Part shown: positions 23,900 to 37,050 of the stretch, piece after piece
Layout of the letters: every line of letters starts with the position of its first letter
How positions within the stretch are numbered: position 1 is the first letter of the stretch
From: Hepsetus odoe
Lineage: Eukaryota; Chordata; Actinopteri; Characiformes; Hepsetidae
Length of the DNA stretch: 64,000 bases
Direction of reading: 5' to 3'
NCBI GenBank assembly: GCA_017165825.1
Contig: CM029386.1
Coordinates: 19,344,767-19,408,766, forward strand
The notes under the pieces: generated by a model
Told to the model about the DNA's origin: nothing
What the model saw: only the letters and a program-made list of their open reading frames with translations
The model's database searches: none
Made by a program: the position numbers and the translations under genes

Positions 23900-25170
23900 T
23901 CGCTGACTCTGGTCTCCTCGCTGCAAGAGACACGGTTCAGGGATTGTAGACGAGAAAAACCAGATCAGATTCTTTCCTGACACACAGTCAGTGACTTTCA
24001 GCTTCTTTCACCAGAGTCTCGTTCATTCACCCCCTGCCCTTTCCTCCCTCACACCCTTACTGCGCCCACTTTCTCTTCCTCCGTCCAACACGGCTCCTCC
24101 TGTTGTGTTTAACTCCCGTGAGACCTGAAACAGGCCGGAAGACGATTGGAAGCGTCGGTGACCTTCACCTGTGACTGGTGACCTTCTCCAGAGTGTTTCA
24201 CTGCATTTCACATGGAGGTAGAATAAAGATGAAGATGAAGAGCTAAATAGTAGAATAATAGTGGTATTGTAACACACCCATAGCTCTATTATTCCACACT
24301 TCTCTACTGTTGTTTTTCTCTTTCTTTAGTGAACCATGTTTCTCTTATGGGCCTGTTAAAGATTTAAATCTCATGCAAAGTCTTTTCTGCTGTGCTCTGG
24401 TCAAGGCTCATTTTACTGCCATTGAATTAATGCAAAGTGAATTTTGGAAAAAGAAATCCATGACTGAGAAACGCCGTCGTCAGGGTGGTGGTGGTTATTG
24501 TAGAGAAATGGGAATTTCTTTATTGTGGTGTGAATAGAAACCCAGGGTTGCCGATCAAGAGCTGAACATCGGCCGCTGCATTCACCGTCCAACACAAAGC
24601 GAGAGCCTATTTATTTATTTAACGTCGCCGATGGTAAAATTAACAGTTTCTTCTGCAGCTTGTTTTCTTCACAACACCCTGCAGGCTCCGCTCCTCCATA
24701 CAGGTCTCAGCTTAAGAGAATCTGGGGCTACGCTACTTCTCCACAAGTGCATGAGAACGACCTGTGTCAGCGCTGAACATCTCGTCTTTCAGAGAGGAGG
24801 TTTCGACATATAAGCACTCGTTTGTGATTAACACAAACAAAAGCACTGCACTAAAATGGCCTTAATAGAAGAATAGACAAGGGATACTTATGGGATTTCC
24901 TCTTTGCACACTTCACCACTGCCAGCTATGAAAACTGGATCCATTTCATTTCATGCACATTTTATCACAAATGTTCGCCCAACACAGGCCATACTTTTTG
25001 GAGTGAGAAGTACCCTTCTTCTACAGAGGACAGGCTTCTGTCCATTTCAGTGCTTAGCTGTTGTTTCCTTTGTAGGGAAAAATAATCTTTACAATGTAGG
25101 ATGTGCAAACATTATGATACACTAATTCGCTATAATATGTGGTCAATTTAGAAAAATGGATTAAAAGCAG
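23900..25170. other. No feature recognised
   Basis: Unique-looking sequence. Short open frames here show no coding signature, and no repeat family of the window matches. Confidence 0.5.
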
Positions 25171-25179
25171 TTTTAACAA

Positions 25180-25415
25180 AGGTGGACTAGTGTTTAGGGA
25201 CTGGACCCCAGGATCAGAAGGTCATGGGTTTGAATCCCAGCAGGTTGCACTGAGGTACCCTTGAGCAAGGTACCGTCCCCATCACTGCTCCCCTTTAAAT
25301 ACTGCTGCTCTTTCAGGAGCTGCTCCCTGCTATGCCGTGTGTATGGGTTAAATGCAGAGGTTGCATTTTGTTGTGTTTCGCTGTGTTTCACAATGACAAT
25401 TAGTCACTTTCACTT
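25180..25415 (+). mobile_element. SINE family 1
   Basis: Head partly decayed (TGGACTAGTG), B box GGTTTGAATCC, intact body and 3' end in TCACTTTCACTTC. Confidence 0.88.
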
Positions 25416-25483
25416 CACAAATTGACAGAACTTTTGCGTTCTGTTCAAAAACAAAGAAAAATGGATAAGTGTATGTGTATATG

Positions 25484-25731
25484 TGGGCAGCGGAGGCCTA
25501 GTGGTTAGGAAGTTGGCCACAGGAGCCCTTACCAGTAGGTTACCTTGAGGTACCCTAGAGCAAGGTGCCGTCCCAGTCACTGCTCCCCGGGCGCTTTCAT
25601 AGCTGCCCCCTGCTGCACGGTGTGTGTTTGTGTGCATGGGTTAAATGCAGAAGTCTAATTTCGTTGTGGTTCACTGTGTGCCGTGCTGTGCTGTGTGTTC
25701 TCACGATGACAAGAATAGTCACTTTCACTTT
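25484..25731 (+). mobile_element. SINE family 1
   Basis: Head GGCAGCGGAGGCCTAGTGG. The B-box region is deleted (GGAGCCCTTACCAG). Body and 3' end are intact. It lies 68 bases after the previous copy in the same orientation. Confidence 0.88.
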
Positions 25732-25854
25732 TAATTATTCAATGATTTAAATTATTCAATTATTCAATTATTATATATTATTATATATTATATTATTATA
25801 TATCATTATTATTATTATTTTTACATTTACATTTGTTACTTGTTTATTTATGAT

Positions 25855-26192
25855 TTGTTTATTTATACTTTATAATTTATTTATTACTATTTACTGTGTA
25901 TATGGTCATCTTTCCTTATCTTTCCTGTCTTTATATTCTTTATTTCTTTATTTCTACATGTTTGTCCTGTCACGTAAATATGTATATATATATACAATAT
26001 ATATATAGATCATTTATAGCTCTTGTATATGGATGTTCCTCATTCTTTATATATTTTTCTTTACATCTATCTTTCTATATTCTTTCTGTCTCCTTGATAA
26101 AGAGCCCTGTAACACCCAAATTTCCCCTTCGTGGGATAATAAAAGATTACTCTATTCTATTCTATTCTATTCTATTCTATTCTATTCTATTC
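25855..26192 (+). mobile_element. Retroelement 3' tail with (TCTAT)n
   Basis: The sequence CTCCTTGATAAAGAGCCCTG, then CCCAAATTTCCCCTTCGTGG and GGATAATAAAAGATTAC, followed by TCTAT repeats, is typical of the 3' end of a fish non-LTR retrotransposon. A second copy with the same layout is at 32866-33137. Confidence 0.65.
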
Positions 26193-26279
26193 AAGTGGGA
26201 CAATGACAAATTGAAATCATTCATGTCAACATCCAGAAATTGCAATCAATTTATAAATAGTATAAATGTTGTATCTTAA

Positions 26280-26925
26280 TGTTATTTATTGCTACTATTA
26301 TATGTATTAACTATTCCACACACTCAGATACTTGATTGTGTTTTTCTATAAATAAATGGCCCTTTTAATAACCAAACTGATCTGCATACACAGGTGGACA
26401 GTCCCTCAGTTTGATACCTGGAGAGGCTACAATGTTTCAAAGAATTTAATATAATATGTTGATCATATGTAGACAAAAATCTCTCTGGAAAAAAGATACA
26501 TGAAACATGATGACTGCGTGAGACTGGGCAGAAAAGAATTTTCTCAGCGATCTAGACGGGGGATCTACTGAGTCAGGAAGAGCTTGGATGTATGGGGTGA
26601 TGTTATGGTCGTCTTATACATCAGGGCAGCAAGCTGCATTGCAGGAAGCCGTCAGGTTTCATATTTTAGGCTTTTTTCTTGAGCGCAAAACAAAAAAAGG
26701 ATAAAAATAGACGACAACTGCATTGAAGGCAAAAAACTAAAAAAAGCAAGATGCCATTGCAGCAACATTGATCAGTATCAGTGTATTAGCTAAATATGGC
26801 TACAGAGTGCACCGTGTCATAATAAGCTCCACAATGATTGGTCCTCCTTTTAGTGCTAAATACGAGCATGTTTAAATTGTTATTCTTATTTTATGACTTT
26901 TAAATTTGTTTATTTATTTCAATAA
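26280..26925. other. No feature recognised
   Basis: AT-rich sequence without a recognisable gene or repeat. Confidence 0.5.
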
Positions 26926-26927
26926 GG

Positions 26928-27091
26928 CAGCACAGCAAGAAGATCCTGGGTTCAGTTCCCAGACGGGACGGTCCGGGTCCTTTCTGTGTGGACTGGACAT
27001 GTGTGGGTTTCTTCTTGGAGCTCTGGTTTCCTCCCATCGTCCAAAGACATGGGCGTCAGGTGGACTGGAGATGCTAAATCAGCCCCCAGGT

Positions 27092-27136
<45 letters not shown>

Positions 27137-27190
27137 TGTGTATGTGTTTATGTGTCCTGTGATGGACTGGAGACCTTCACCCGATCACTC
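26928..27190 (+). mobile_element. Dispersed repeat family 3 with (GT)n
   Basis: A tRNA-like promoter remnant (GGGTTCAGTTCCC) is followed by TTTCCTCCCATCGTCCAAAG, a GT run and GTGATGGACTGGAGACC. The same family occurs at 38570-38800, 40962-41140, 41445-41575, 48418-48716 and 61355-61467 in various states. Confidence 0.7.
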
Positions 27191-27608
27191 CCATCCGTTA
27201 AACTGCTCTCACAATGTATTATTTCTTGTAATAAATTTCTAGTAGTTAATATTTTCCTGTAATAACATTGTATCTCCATGTTATCTCTGGATATGTTCAT
27301 TTATTAACATTATTTAGAGTTGTCTTCATATGTTTTGTCAATTTCAGGCCTTTAGTGTGTCTACACATCTTTGAACAAAGAAAGAAGTATAACGCGAACA
27401 TGACATCATCCTCATGGTCACACAAGGCCAATAGTTCTTTTTCTTGGACTGCTCCAGTCCCACTCCCCGAAACTTTGTGTTCAGGCACAATGGTGTTTTC
27501 CTTTTCTGTTGTTTGGAGAGCCGCGTCCTCTGTGACTGGGAGAGACTTTTTAAATATTTGCACATGTTTCAAAAGGCTTCAATGGGTAATTGTCATTGCA
27601 TTTACTAT

Positions 27609-27837
27609 GGGGCAGTGGTGGCCTAGCGGTTAGGGAGTTGGCCGGAGGATCAGAAGATTCTGCTTACCAGTAAGTTGCCCTGAGGTATCCTTGCAAGGTA
27701 CCATCCCTGTCACTGCTCCCTGGGCAGCTTTCATAGCTGCCCTCTGCTGCACGGTGTGTTTGTGTGCATGGGTTAAATGCAGAGGTCCAATTTCGCTGTG
27801 CTGTGTACTCACAATGACATGAATAGTCACTTTCACT
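27609..27837 (+). mobile_element. SINE family 1
   Basis: Head GGGGCAGTGGTGGCCTAGCGG; the B box is deleted. Body and 3' end TAGTCACTTTCACT are intact. Confidence 0.88.
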
Positions 27838-28171
27838 CTGTTTCCTTTGATTGGACAGTTCTGAAAACTTCTGAGTTTGTTTTGGATTTTTCAGCCCCAG
27901 CCCTCAGTTTGTTTTTGGATTTTTTTGGGGGGATTTTATAGTCGACAATCTCTTGCAAACTAATCTGCATCAGTCTAAGTGCTTCTGCTCTTAGTGGATA
28001 TTGTGATGATCAGGCTTAAGGGTGGAAGCCGACACCCTGTGTTACACGATAAAAAGAAATAAAACTAATTTTAACACGTGTCTGAGATGCTTTTAACTTC
28101 AATGAATTTTAAAACTGAACAAAGATCTGCAACCACTTCCACTTATGTTAAATTTGCTGAAGTTAGGGTTA

Positions 28172-28385
28172 GACAGACACTGGCCTAGTAGTTAGGGAGT
28201 TTAATCCCAGACCAGTTGGTTGCCCTGAGTTACCCTTGAGCAAGGTACCGTCCCCATCACTGCATCACATTAGCTGCCACCTGCTGCACGGTGTGTGCGG
28301 GTGAAATGCAGAGGTAGAATTTCGTTGTGTCTCAATGTGTGCTGTGCTGTGTTTCACAATGACAAGAATAGTCACTTTCACTTTC
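28172..28385 (+). mobile_element. SINE family 1, internally deleted
   Basis: A box TGGCCTAGTAG, B-box region lost, body GAGCAAGGTACCGTCCCC and 3' end TAGTCACTTTCACTTTC. Confidence 0.85.
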
Positions 28386-28958
28386 AACATTCAAAGTTTT
28401 TAAGTGTTGCCATGCACCTAAATTAGAGGTCTCGGTTGGGGAAAAGTTTGATTCATTTTAATGGATATTTAGATTATAGTCTCCAAAACATCCTTATTAG
28501 CTGTGTGCCCTTCATGCTTGTCATGACCTGAACTTCTATTGGGAACTATTCTACATACAGTCTAACATCACATGAACATGACCTGCTCTCCAAGGCCAGC
28601 TCTCAGAGGCCAGCTCGTACCATACTCGGGATAATTTACTCCACTCCCTGAAACTTATGTTCAGACACAATAGTTTCTCCTCCTCTGTGCTTTCAGAGTT
28701 CATAGACAATAGCATTACGTGTCTAAAGGAGACAAGCAGTCCATGTGAAAGACTCTTCAAATATCATATTTACATAAACTCCAAGAGGAGGCTGTTAGTG
28801 GCGACTACTTTCTTAGTGTTTTCCCCCAGGATGTCTGCCACTCTTGAACAACAACCTACAAAATAATCTACCAAAGTACAAACAAATAACCTGATTACTG
28901 ACAGCTTTCAATTTAGAGTCTATCAGGTGACCTGATTTGACCAAAGGTGAAAATGAAA

Positions 28959-29107
28959 GTGAAGTGAAAGTGACTAATGGTCATTGTGAAACACGGCGCA
29001 CAGTGAAACGCAACCTCTGCTTTTCATGCACGCACACCGTGCAGCAGGGCTATTTAAAGCCCCCGGGGAGCAGTGATGGGGAGGGTACCTTGCTCAAGGG
29101 TACCTCA
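28959..29107 (-). mobile_element. SINE family 1, 5'-truncated
   Basis: Reverse-complement 3' half only, ending at GGTACCTTGCTCAAGGGTAC. Confidence 0.85.
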
Positions 29108-29140
29108 ATAATCCTTTATTTATTTATTATTAATCCTTTA

Positions 29141-29327
29141 TGTCCTCTGCATTTCACCCATACACACACGTGCAGCACTGGGCAGCTATAGAAAGCGCCC
29201 GGGGAGCAGTGACGGGGACGGTACCTTGCTCAAGGGTACCTCAGGGCAACCCACTGGGGAGGGGATCGAACCCACAATCTTCCAATCCGTGGGCCAACTC
29301 CCTAACCACTAGGCCATCGCTGCCCAT
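29141..29327 (-). mobile_element. SINE family 1 with an intact tRNA head
   Basis: Reverse-complement copy that keeps both promoter boxes; in its own orientation the boxes read TGGCCTAGTGG and GGTTCGATCCC. It has lost the extreme 3' end. Confidence 0.88.
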
Positions 29328-29399
29328 AAGATAAGACAGCCTACTGGACTGGGATTCAAATCCACAACCCTCCCAAACTGGGGCCGACTCCCTGACTTC

Positions 29400-29690
29400 T
29401 ATGCCACCTCGCTTTATAATGCCATCATAATGTGAGTGAGAATTAGGTTTGGGTCAGATTTAGTCTTAGCATATAATCAGGGTGAAGGACTTTGGGTAGA
29501 GAGCTGAGTTTGGGTCAGAAAATGATTCAGTTTAGAGGGAGGGATGAGTTTGAGTAAGGACTAGGTTTGGGTAGAGAGATGAGTTTGATTAGGAAATGGG
29601 TTTGAGTTTGAGCTGGGGTTGGAAAATTAGCTCAGTTTTAGATTAGGATATGGTTTAAGTATTAGTTTCAGGCGTTATTAAACAGTTAGG
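29400..29690. repeat. Degenerate GTTTGGGT-rich repeat
   Basis: The motif GAGTTTGGGTCAG/GGTTTGGGTAGAG recurs irregularly about eight times. Related degenerate G/T-rich sequence lies in intron 1 of gene B and, on the opposite strand, upstream of gene C. Confidence 0.6.
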
Positions 29691-30668
29691 ATGAAAACAA
29701 AGCCATAGTGGTTTGATCTAAAATGTCTTCTTGTAGAAAAAAACGTTTCGAAGACTTAATGCTGCCATATAAATAAAGGTATTTTATTCATTTCTAACAA
29801 TGATAATATATCATGCCTGCTAATAATCTGTGCTCAATATTATGAAACATATAATATGAAATAATTTATAGATCATTAACGCAGGGTTGAGTGGTCCGAT
29901 TTGGCCGCTGCTCTTCACCGTACACCTGTGTTTGCTTTCGCATGATTTGATATCAGGCTTCATTGTTTTTTGCAGGGACACCTGATTCACCGTGGACTCA
30001 AATAATGAAGCCTTAATGAACCCTGAGCACCTAACAAACGGTGTTCTCACAGGAACCGGTTTTCATGACACATGCAACACCACACCAGCCTATATTTGGA
30101 TATCTTTTATGCAGCAGATGTCATGGACAGGTTTTCAATAGTCTAGTGAACTGCCAGAAAATGTAGTGACCTGGGGGATTTCTTTTAGAACCTGAAATGT
30201 AGGGCTTGTCTGCTCCTGAGAATAATCAGCAGGAGAAGTGAGAGAGGATACCATTACTTAATAAGATCTTTAGGATTACAGTTCATCATATTACACCAGA
30301 GACTTTGTAGAAAGGGCACTGGGGCCGGTGATCTGAAGGTTCTTGATGTAAAGTATTGTTTTCTTGTTGCATTTTGTCCTGCAAACTATCTTTATATCAT
30401 CACTTTATATCACCACTTTTCATGAGACTCTAATAATAACAATACTCTTTCAATAATGAGGAAAGCCAGAATGGCTGTTTGGGGACACACTGGTGAACGA
30501 TCTGTTACATCAGTTATTTTTCTTACTGTTGGCAGCAGCTGATGATGTGATGAACAGCAAACAGTCCAAATGAATTCATCCAAGGTTGCTTTTTTAATGA
30601 CGATAGAGACATCACCAACGTACAACTACGAGGATGAGTGGACGTCAGGTTTAAGTGTTTTTCTGGTT

Positions 30669-30708
<40 letters not shown>

Positions 30709-31250
30709 GGAGATACTGGTTTTAGGATTTTAGTCTGTCCCCATCTTCTTTGGGTCATCAATAATACAATAAATCCACCCCTGATTCCCCCCCAGATGTT
30801 ACTCTTCTGCTACTGCCTTGGGACGCTTTAACTAGCCCAACCCCATCATCATCCCTTCAATAGAGTCGTTTTCGACTCTGGGTTTTGGGTTCCTTGCATT
30901 TGCATAGCTATCCATTACACCAAAGATCACCAAGATTCAAAAGCAAAGTGTTACGTAACACCTGAATGACCACTTACTGTACACTTTTATTCGTGTAACT
31001 TTTTAAAGATACATCTAGGCAGAAGTGATGGCTTTCCTTAGAAACAGAACCGTCCCACGGCTGTTTCTATCATCGTTTGATAAAGTAAGGCCTCGCTTTC
31101 TGGTGGGAATCCACCACGATTGATTTATTTTGGCAGATAAATAAACAAAATACCTAAACAAATGAACAAATTCATGAATTAGTTGTCTCAAACCATTAGT
31201 TGGGATAAAAAAAATCTTTTATTTTAACTTTTATTTATTAGGCTGTTCTC
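29691..31250. other. No gene recognised; one (GT)n run
   Basis: The only feature seen is a GT microsatellite at about 30668-30707. Confidence 0.5.
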
Positions 31251-31252
31251 TG

Positions 31253-31497
31253 AAAGTGGTCTAGTGGCTAGTTTGGCCAAAGGATTGGAAGATTGTGGGT
31301 TCAAACCTCTTACCGGTAGTTTGCCTTGAGGTACCCTTGAGCAAGGTACCATCCCCATCACTGCTCCCCAGGCGCTTTCATAGCGGCCCCCTGCTGCACG
31401 GTGTGTGCATGGGTTAAATGCAGAGGTCCAATTTCGTTGTGGTTCACTGTGTGCTGTGCTGTGACCTCGCAATGACAAGAATAGTCACTTTCACTTT
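31253..31497 (+). mobile_element. SINE family 1
   Basis: Head with TGGTCTAGTGG as A box, B box GGTTCAAACC, intact body and 3' end TAGTCACTTTCACTTT. Confidence 0.88.
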
Positions 31498-31499
31498 TT

Positions 31500-32865
31500 T
31501 AATGGAACGTACGCTGCTGTTCTTGTTGTTACCGTCAAACATTTTTGTTGTCTTGACAGTTTCATTAACTTATGAAACTGAAGTGAACGATATTGAACAA
31601 TGGCTGGAGGCACTCAGGAGAAATCTGGAACCTTTGAAATACGTTATCCTTGTTTTACAAGAAATCAATTATTTAAAAAACACATTTTTGTTGCTTTATT
31701 TCTCCTTCCTGCTACATTTTTACTGCATTGATGTATATATAAAAAAACATAATTAAAAGACAAAAACATAATTACAGCTAAAAACCTTTTAACAATATAT
31801 GAACATATGTTTATACACGCAGCTGTTCAGTGTACCTGGTACCAGTGTCAGTTGATTGGACAAGAATAAAATGTTACATTAACACAAGTGTTTTACCACA
31901 AGCAACCGCGCTGATGTGCACGCATTTGATAGATTTGAATAATTAAGCTTTTTTCGTGTAAACTACTGCTACCTCCTTCTCCCTTCCCAAATAAAGCCAT
32001 TTAGTAAGTATATAAGTGCATAAGTATATAAAGGCTTCGGCCTCTATAAGCAAATAAAGCCCCATTCATTGAATCTTATCTGAGGGCTCAGCAGCAGGGA
32101 CACAGAGATTGGACTCCAAGATAGACTGAGAGAGAGACATAGTCAGCTATTTGCATCTGCCCCAGCTATTTTGCATCATTGCACTTCCATAAAATTAGGC
32201 TTCAGCTGTTATAAGTATATGTTTACAGAGTAAATAACACATCCTTTTCTGCAGATTTGCATACCATGCAAATATCTGCATCCACCTTCTGCAGATTTCT
32301 TGGGAATATTCTGAATTTGATCCATGACGGTACAAAAAAAAAGAACCTTTGGAATGATGGTACAGTGTGTCGGGCCTTTTTAAAAAATCTAAACATATAA
32401 AGATTTGTATGAAAAAATATTTTCTCTGTGATGTATTCCAGACCGTGTGTATGAAATTTAAAGCACCAGAAATAAAAAAATAAATAGTGGTATCTTTTGA
32501 ATTGGTGCTTTTAAAGCAAATCTGATTCTGTTCTGATGTTTCAGCAGCTCAGACATAACCTTATGCTTCATTTGTGAACTACAATTATTTCATAAAAGCA
32601 AAAAAAGTAAATTTTTTTCGTGTTTTATGTAAAAAGAAATTACAGCCAGCAAAATTTGTACTAACATTGATTCAATTTTAATAGAATACAATACAATTTA
32701 TAAGCATATCGGTGTTTAATGAATTGTTGGGAAACACTGAAGAATGAAGAAGAATAAAGCATTTGCTCCAATATTTCAAATATAAAGTGTGTTTCTATTT
32801 TTCCAAAAATATATATTTTTTTGCTATTTATAATTTGTTTATTTAGAATTTATTTAGAACTTATT
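31500..32865. other. No feature recognised
   Basis: AT-rich sequence; no gene, RNA or repeat family of this window is visible. Confidence 0.5.
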
Positions 32866-33137
32866 TATTACTGTTTACTGTATATATGGTCATCTTTCCT
32901 AATCTTCATGTAAATATGTATATGTATATATATAGATAGATAGATTATTTATTATTTATAGCTCTTGTATATGGATGTTTCCTCGTTCTTTATATTTTTA
33001 TATTTTTATATTTTTCTTATTTTCTTTACATCTATCTTTCTATATTCTTTCTGTCTCCTTGATAAAGAGCCCTGTAACGCCCAAATTTCCCATTCGTAGG
33101 ATAATAAAAGATTACTGTACTCTACTCTACTCTACTA
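32866..33137 (+). mobile_element. Retroelement 3' tail with (TCTAC)n
   Basis: Same layout and sequence as 25855-26192 (CTCCTTGATAAAGAGCCCTG), with the terminal pentanucleotide TCTAC in place of TCTAT. Confidence 0.65.
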
Positions 33138-33923
33138 AATTCTTCCCCTTTACAATTCTATACAATAGAAATACTGAGTCGGTTCTTCCGGGTGAAAGCA
33201 GTTGGCATTTTTATTAAACACTACATGAATGTCTTTTGAAAATTATGGGAATTTTTTTTTCCAAACTATAATGTTCAAATCACACGAAATGTTTTCAATA
33301 TATATAACATTTTGTCGAAATCTGATTTGAAGTGGACTTCTAATAATAAGACAAGGGAATTTAAAGCAGATGGATTAATTGATTTAAACTTATTATTACA
33401 ATTTCATTCCACTGAAATATTCTTATAAGAAACCATTTCTTACTTCAATTCTCTAAAGAAATTTAGCTTTTTAAAAAATATATTTTCATGCAACATCATG
33501 CTTGGCACCCTTACTGCTTGCAGCCGCCTTTACTACCAGTGTTAAAAGTGCGTATCTGCAGCTTTGAACACTCCACCTCCGGATTATCAGACGGGCAGAA
33601 CCAAGTCCAGAATTGTCCTGTAAACGCTTGCATCTTGTAAATCCAGAAATCTTAGAGATGCTCTGTGAATTCAATTGAAAAGCAGCTCAGCATTTAGAGA
33701 AAAAGAAAAAAAATCTTGACGAGGCAGAATCCTTTTGGGCCATGAAAATGGAGAACCAGTTTTACAGGCCACTAATCTGGCATATGCAAAGGAACCTGCA
33801 GACCTTTTGAATCTTTCTTCATGTCACAGGAAATTGGAGCCTGACTTCCTTGAAACAGCTCAGCTGCAGCAGGTGTGGGACAGCGTAGCATCAGGAGGTA
33901 CAAGAGGGCGGGATGATGGATCT

Positions 33924-33932
33924 CTATATAGC
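33924..33932 (+). promoter_or_regulatory. TATA box of gene A
   Basis: CTATATAGC lies 58-66 bases before the gene A start codon. A start of transcription near 33957 would leave a 5' UTR of about 33 bases. Gene B has a TATA element at almost the same distance (42593-42602), which supports both. Confidence 0.65.
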
Positions 33933-33989
33933 AGGAGTCTCGAACACCACCTGCAGAATTTACCGAGGAGAGGCAAACAAGCACACAGC

Positions 33990-35698
33990 ATGCAGGTCCG
34001 TGTTGGAGTGGAGATGCTGGTGACGCTGGTGTTACTGGTTCCCAGCATGACTGAGGGGCTGGTGCTGAACAAATGTGAGCTGATGCAAAAGCTGAACCTG
34101 ACCCTGCACGTGGACCAAATCAACGAAGTGGCCAAGAGTGAGTATATTTCTTTATCGTTCCAGTAATGTTGTTTTTGTTCACGTTTTTGTTCTTTAGAAT
34201 ACCAAAAAAGCACAAAATAAATCTGATAACTTAAAAAAACAGAAATATTATTAGGTTTAAACACTAAAATCGACTGTTATTGTAAAACAGTGTAAAAAAA
34301 GGACTAATCAGTATCTTTTCTTTTCCTTTTAAAGTTGTGTGCCACGCAGAGTTGACCTCAGGCCTGAACACCAGTACAGTCAAACAAATTCCTGCTCCAC
34401 ATGGCGATCACAGGTTTTCCAGGCATGCACCAGGACCCTTCAGACCTTCCTTGACATCCCATAATGAATCTCGAGGATTTAAGTCTGACCATTTTCAACC
34501 TTTTGCTGGTCCTCATTCTTCTCCCCTGCCTCACAACAAATCTCAGGAGTCTGAGGGTGTCAGTGCTGGTCGCAAGCCCAGGTCCTCCAATCCTGGACCT
34601 GGTCCTATCAAGCCATCCTCCAAAAATAAATCCAAAGGTCAAAACTCTGACCATCCTCATCGCGCGGCCAGTCTTCATTCTTCCCTCCCTCCTCATAACA
34701 GATCCCAGAAGCCTAATGTCCCAAGCGGTGGCCTCAATCCCAGGTCTCCCAAACCTACAGCCAGACTTGTCAATCCAAATCCTTCTCGAAAGGCTCGAGC
34801 CTCTGGCCCTTCCCCACCCAAAGATAACCAGCGTTCCTCTGATGTCAAGCCTAAGTCTGTTCATCTTGACACTTCCTCAGAGCCCAATAAGCCACCCTCA
34901 CAACACAAGCCCAAGTTAGCTGAACAGGAACACGACAAACATGCCTATCCTAAGCCAGCGTTCAATGATTCCAAACCCCAGAATGAGTCCAGTGAGCATG
35001 AACGTCCAGTCCACAGCTTCAACATGTCCTTAGCCAACCAAACTGCCCATGGGGAACTGGCCCATGGGGAACTGGCCCATGGGGGATCTGGACCGCATGA
35101 TCATGGGATTTGGACGCTCTATGGGTTGTTCCAGCTGGCAGACCATGTCACCTGTGTCTCAGACAAGCCCTCCCTAAATCTCTGTGGACTGAGCTGTGAT
35201 AGTGAGTACACTTGGAAACAACATGTTCATGGTGCCAATGGTCCTCAAATTGATCTTCAGGGCTCAGTATAACCCATAAGATGAAGCAAAAATGTGGACT
35301 GTCTTTGGGAGGCTCTGAGGTCCAGTTTGAAGGCCATTGCATCGGATCAATCTCGACACACTTTCAAAACAGGACAACAAAGTTAAGCAGGGATGTCTTT
35401 GCACTCTCTTTTTAGAGCTGATTGACGAGGACATCGCTGATGACATCGCCTGTCTTAGGACCATCATTGACAAAGCGTAAGTTATCCTGAGTGAATTTCA
35501 CAAAATAAACATTCAAACTAAATTCTAACAATGCTTTAATGCACCAAAGATCAGGGACAACCTGTCCTTAGATATTCTCTCTTTTAATTTAAAGTATGCA
35601 GCTGAAAACACACTGTTTAAACATGCTTTTAGTTAGTTTTTACATTGTTGACATTATTTTTAATTGTATTTTAATATTTGAACTCTGAAAGCATCTAT

Positions 35699-35738
<40 letters not shown>

Positions 35739-35741
35739 ATA

Positions 35742-35787
<46 letters not shown>

Positions 35788-36072
35788 ATTTTTTTTATGT
35801 ATTTATTTGTATTTATTTTTTTCTGATTTATTTTGTTCCATATTTGCACTTGATAACTTCTTTGAGCGGCATTCAGTTGCATATAGATAAATAAAGTTAA
35901 TGTTATAGTTATGATAATATGATAATAAGAAATTTATAATAGAATTTTATAATATATATAATACCATATTTACTCATGTCTAATTCGCACCCCTGATTTG
36001 GCATTGAAATTTGGTCCAAAATGTGTTATATAACAAATATATAAAAGAATTTTGACCAAATTTCAATGCCAA

Positions 36073-36117
<45 letters not shown>

Positions 36118-37019
36118 TGAAAAGAAATAAGTTTCATGATTATTCCTAAATTTAATTATTTTCATTATTATATTATTATTATTATTATATTATTATTATG
36201 ATTATTAAGTGTGGGCGCCATCATTCACAAATGTGCCAAATGTTTCTTCTACATTACATATTTAATTGGATTAAATAATAATCATCTTTTTTGCTCTGAA
36301 TCTCAGAAGGTCAATAAACAACGTTAACAAAAGTGACCACAGGCAGGAGCTCATCAAGAACATGTAAGTAGAAAACACTAAAACCCCACAGACAGTTTCT
36401 CTATCCAGCTGCTGACTGAAGGCCTCTGAGGACCTTTTGGTTCTCCATGTTTCATTTCTAAATCACTTTTTTTAGTTTATCCAAACTCCTGAAATATAGA
36501 TGAACATATTCAGTGTGGATTTAAACATAATAAACTAAACACCAAAAGATGTTTCAGATTCAAATTCTACATGATAATTTTCAATTAACGACCACTTTTT
36601 GAAACATTTATGTTACAGCTATGAAAGTGCCTAAGAGGAACATGATTAATTGAATGTGTTATTCCACAGCTAAATGGCCTGTATTAATATGATCCATTAT
36701 TCAATGTATTAATAATATTAATTGTATTTAAAAATAATATATTAAATAAAATTAATTAATTAATTAAATGTATTAATTACATTAATTATTTGATTAATAT
36801 ATTTATTTATTTTATATTACTAATTTAATATTATTTACGCCAGACTTTTACTTTTGGTGCAAATCGACAGAGCATGCAAATGATGGTAGTCAATAAATTA
36901 ATTTATATAATTTTTAAAAAATTATAATGAAAATGTATTTGAATTATATTTTATTTTAATTACATTCAATATATAGTATTATATTATTATATTATCATTT
37001 AATATATATGTATATATAT

Positions 37020-37050
<31 letters not shown>

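Noticed and set aside
27405..28790. Similar segments at 27440-27580 and 28640-28780 (CACTCCC-GAAACTT-TGTTCAG)
   Set aside because: They share a stretch of about 100 bases that looks like an old unidentified transposon fragment, but I could not define ends or coding content.
33735..33989. N-terminal extension of gene A by 85 codons upstream of MQVRV
   Set aside because: The extension lies mostly before the TATA box, would bury the signal peptide, and is absent from genes B and C.
34358..34919. Overlapping open frames in other frames across the gene A insert
   Set aside because: They follow from low stop density in the GC-richer exon. Only one frame links to the conserved exons.
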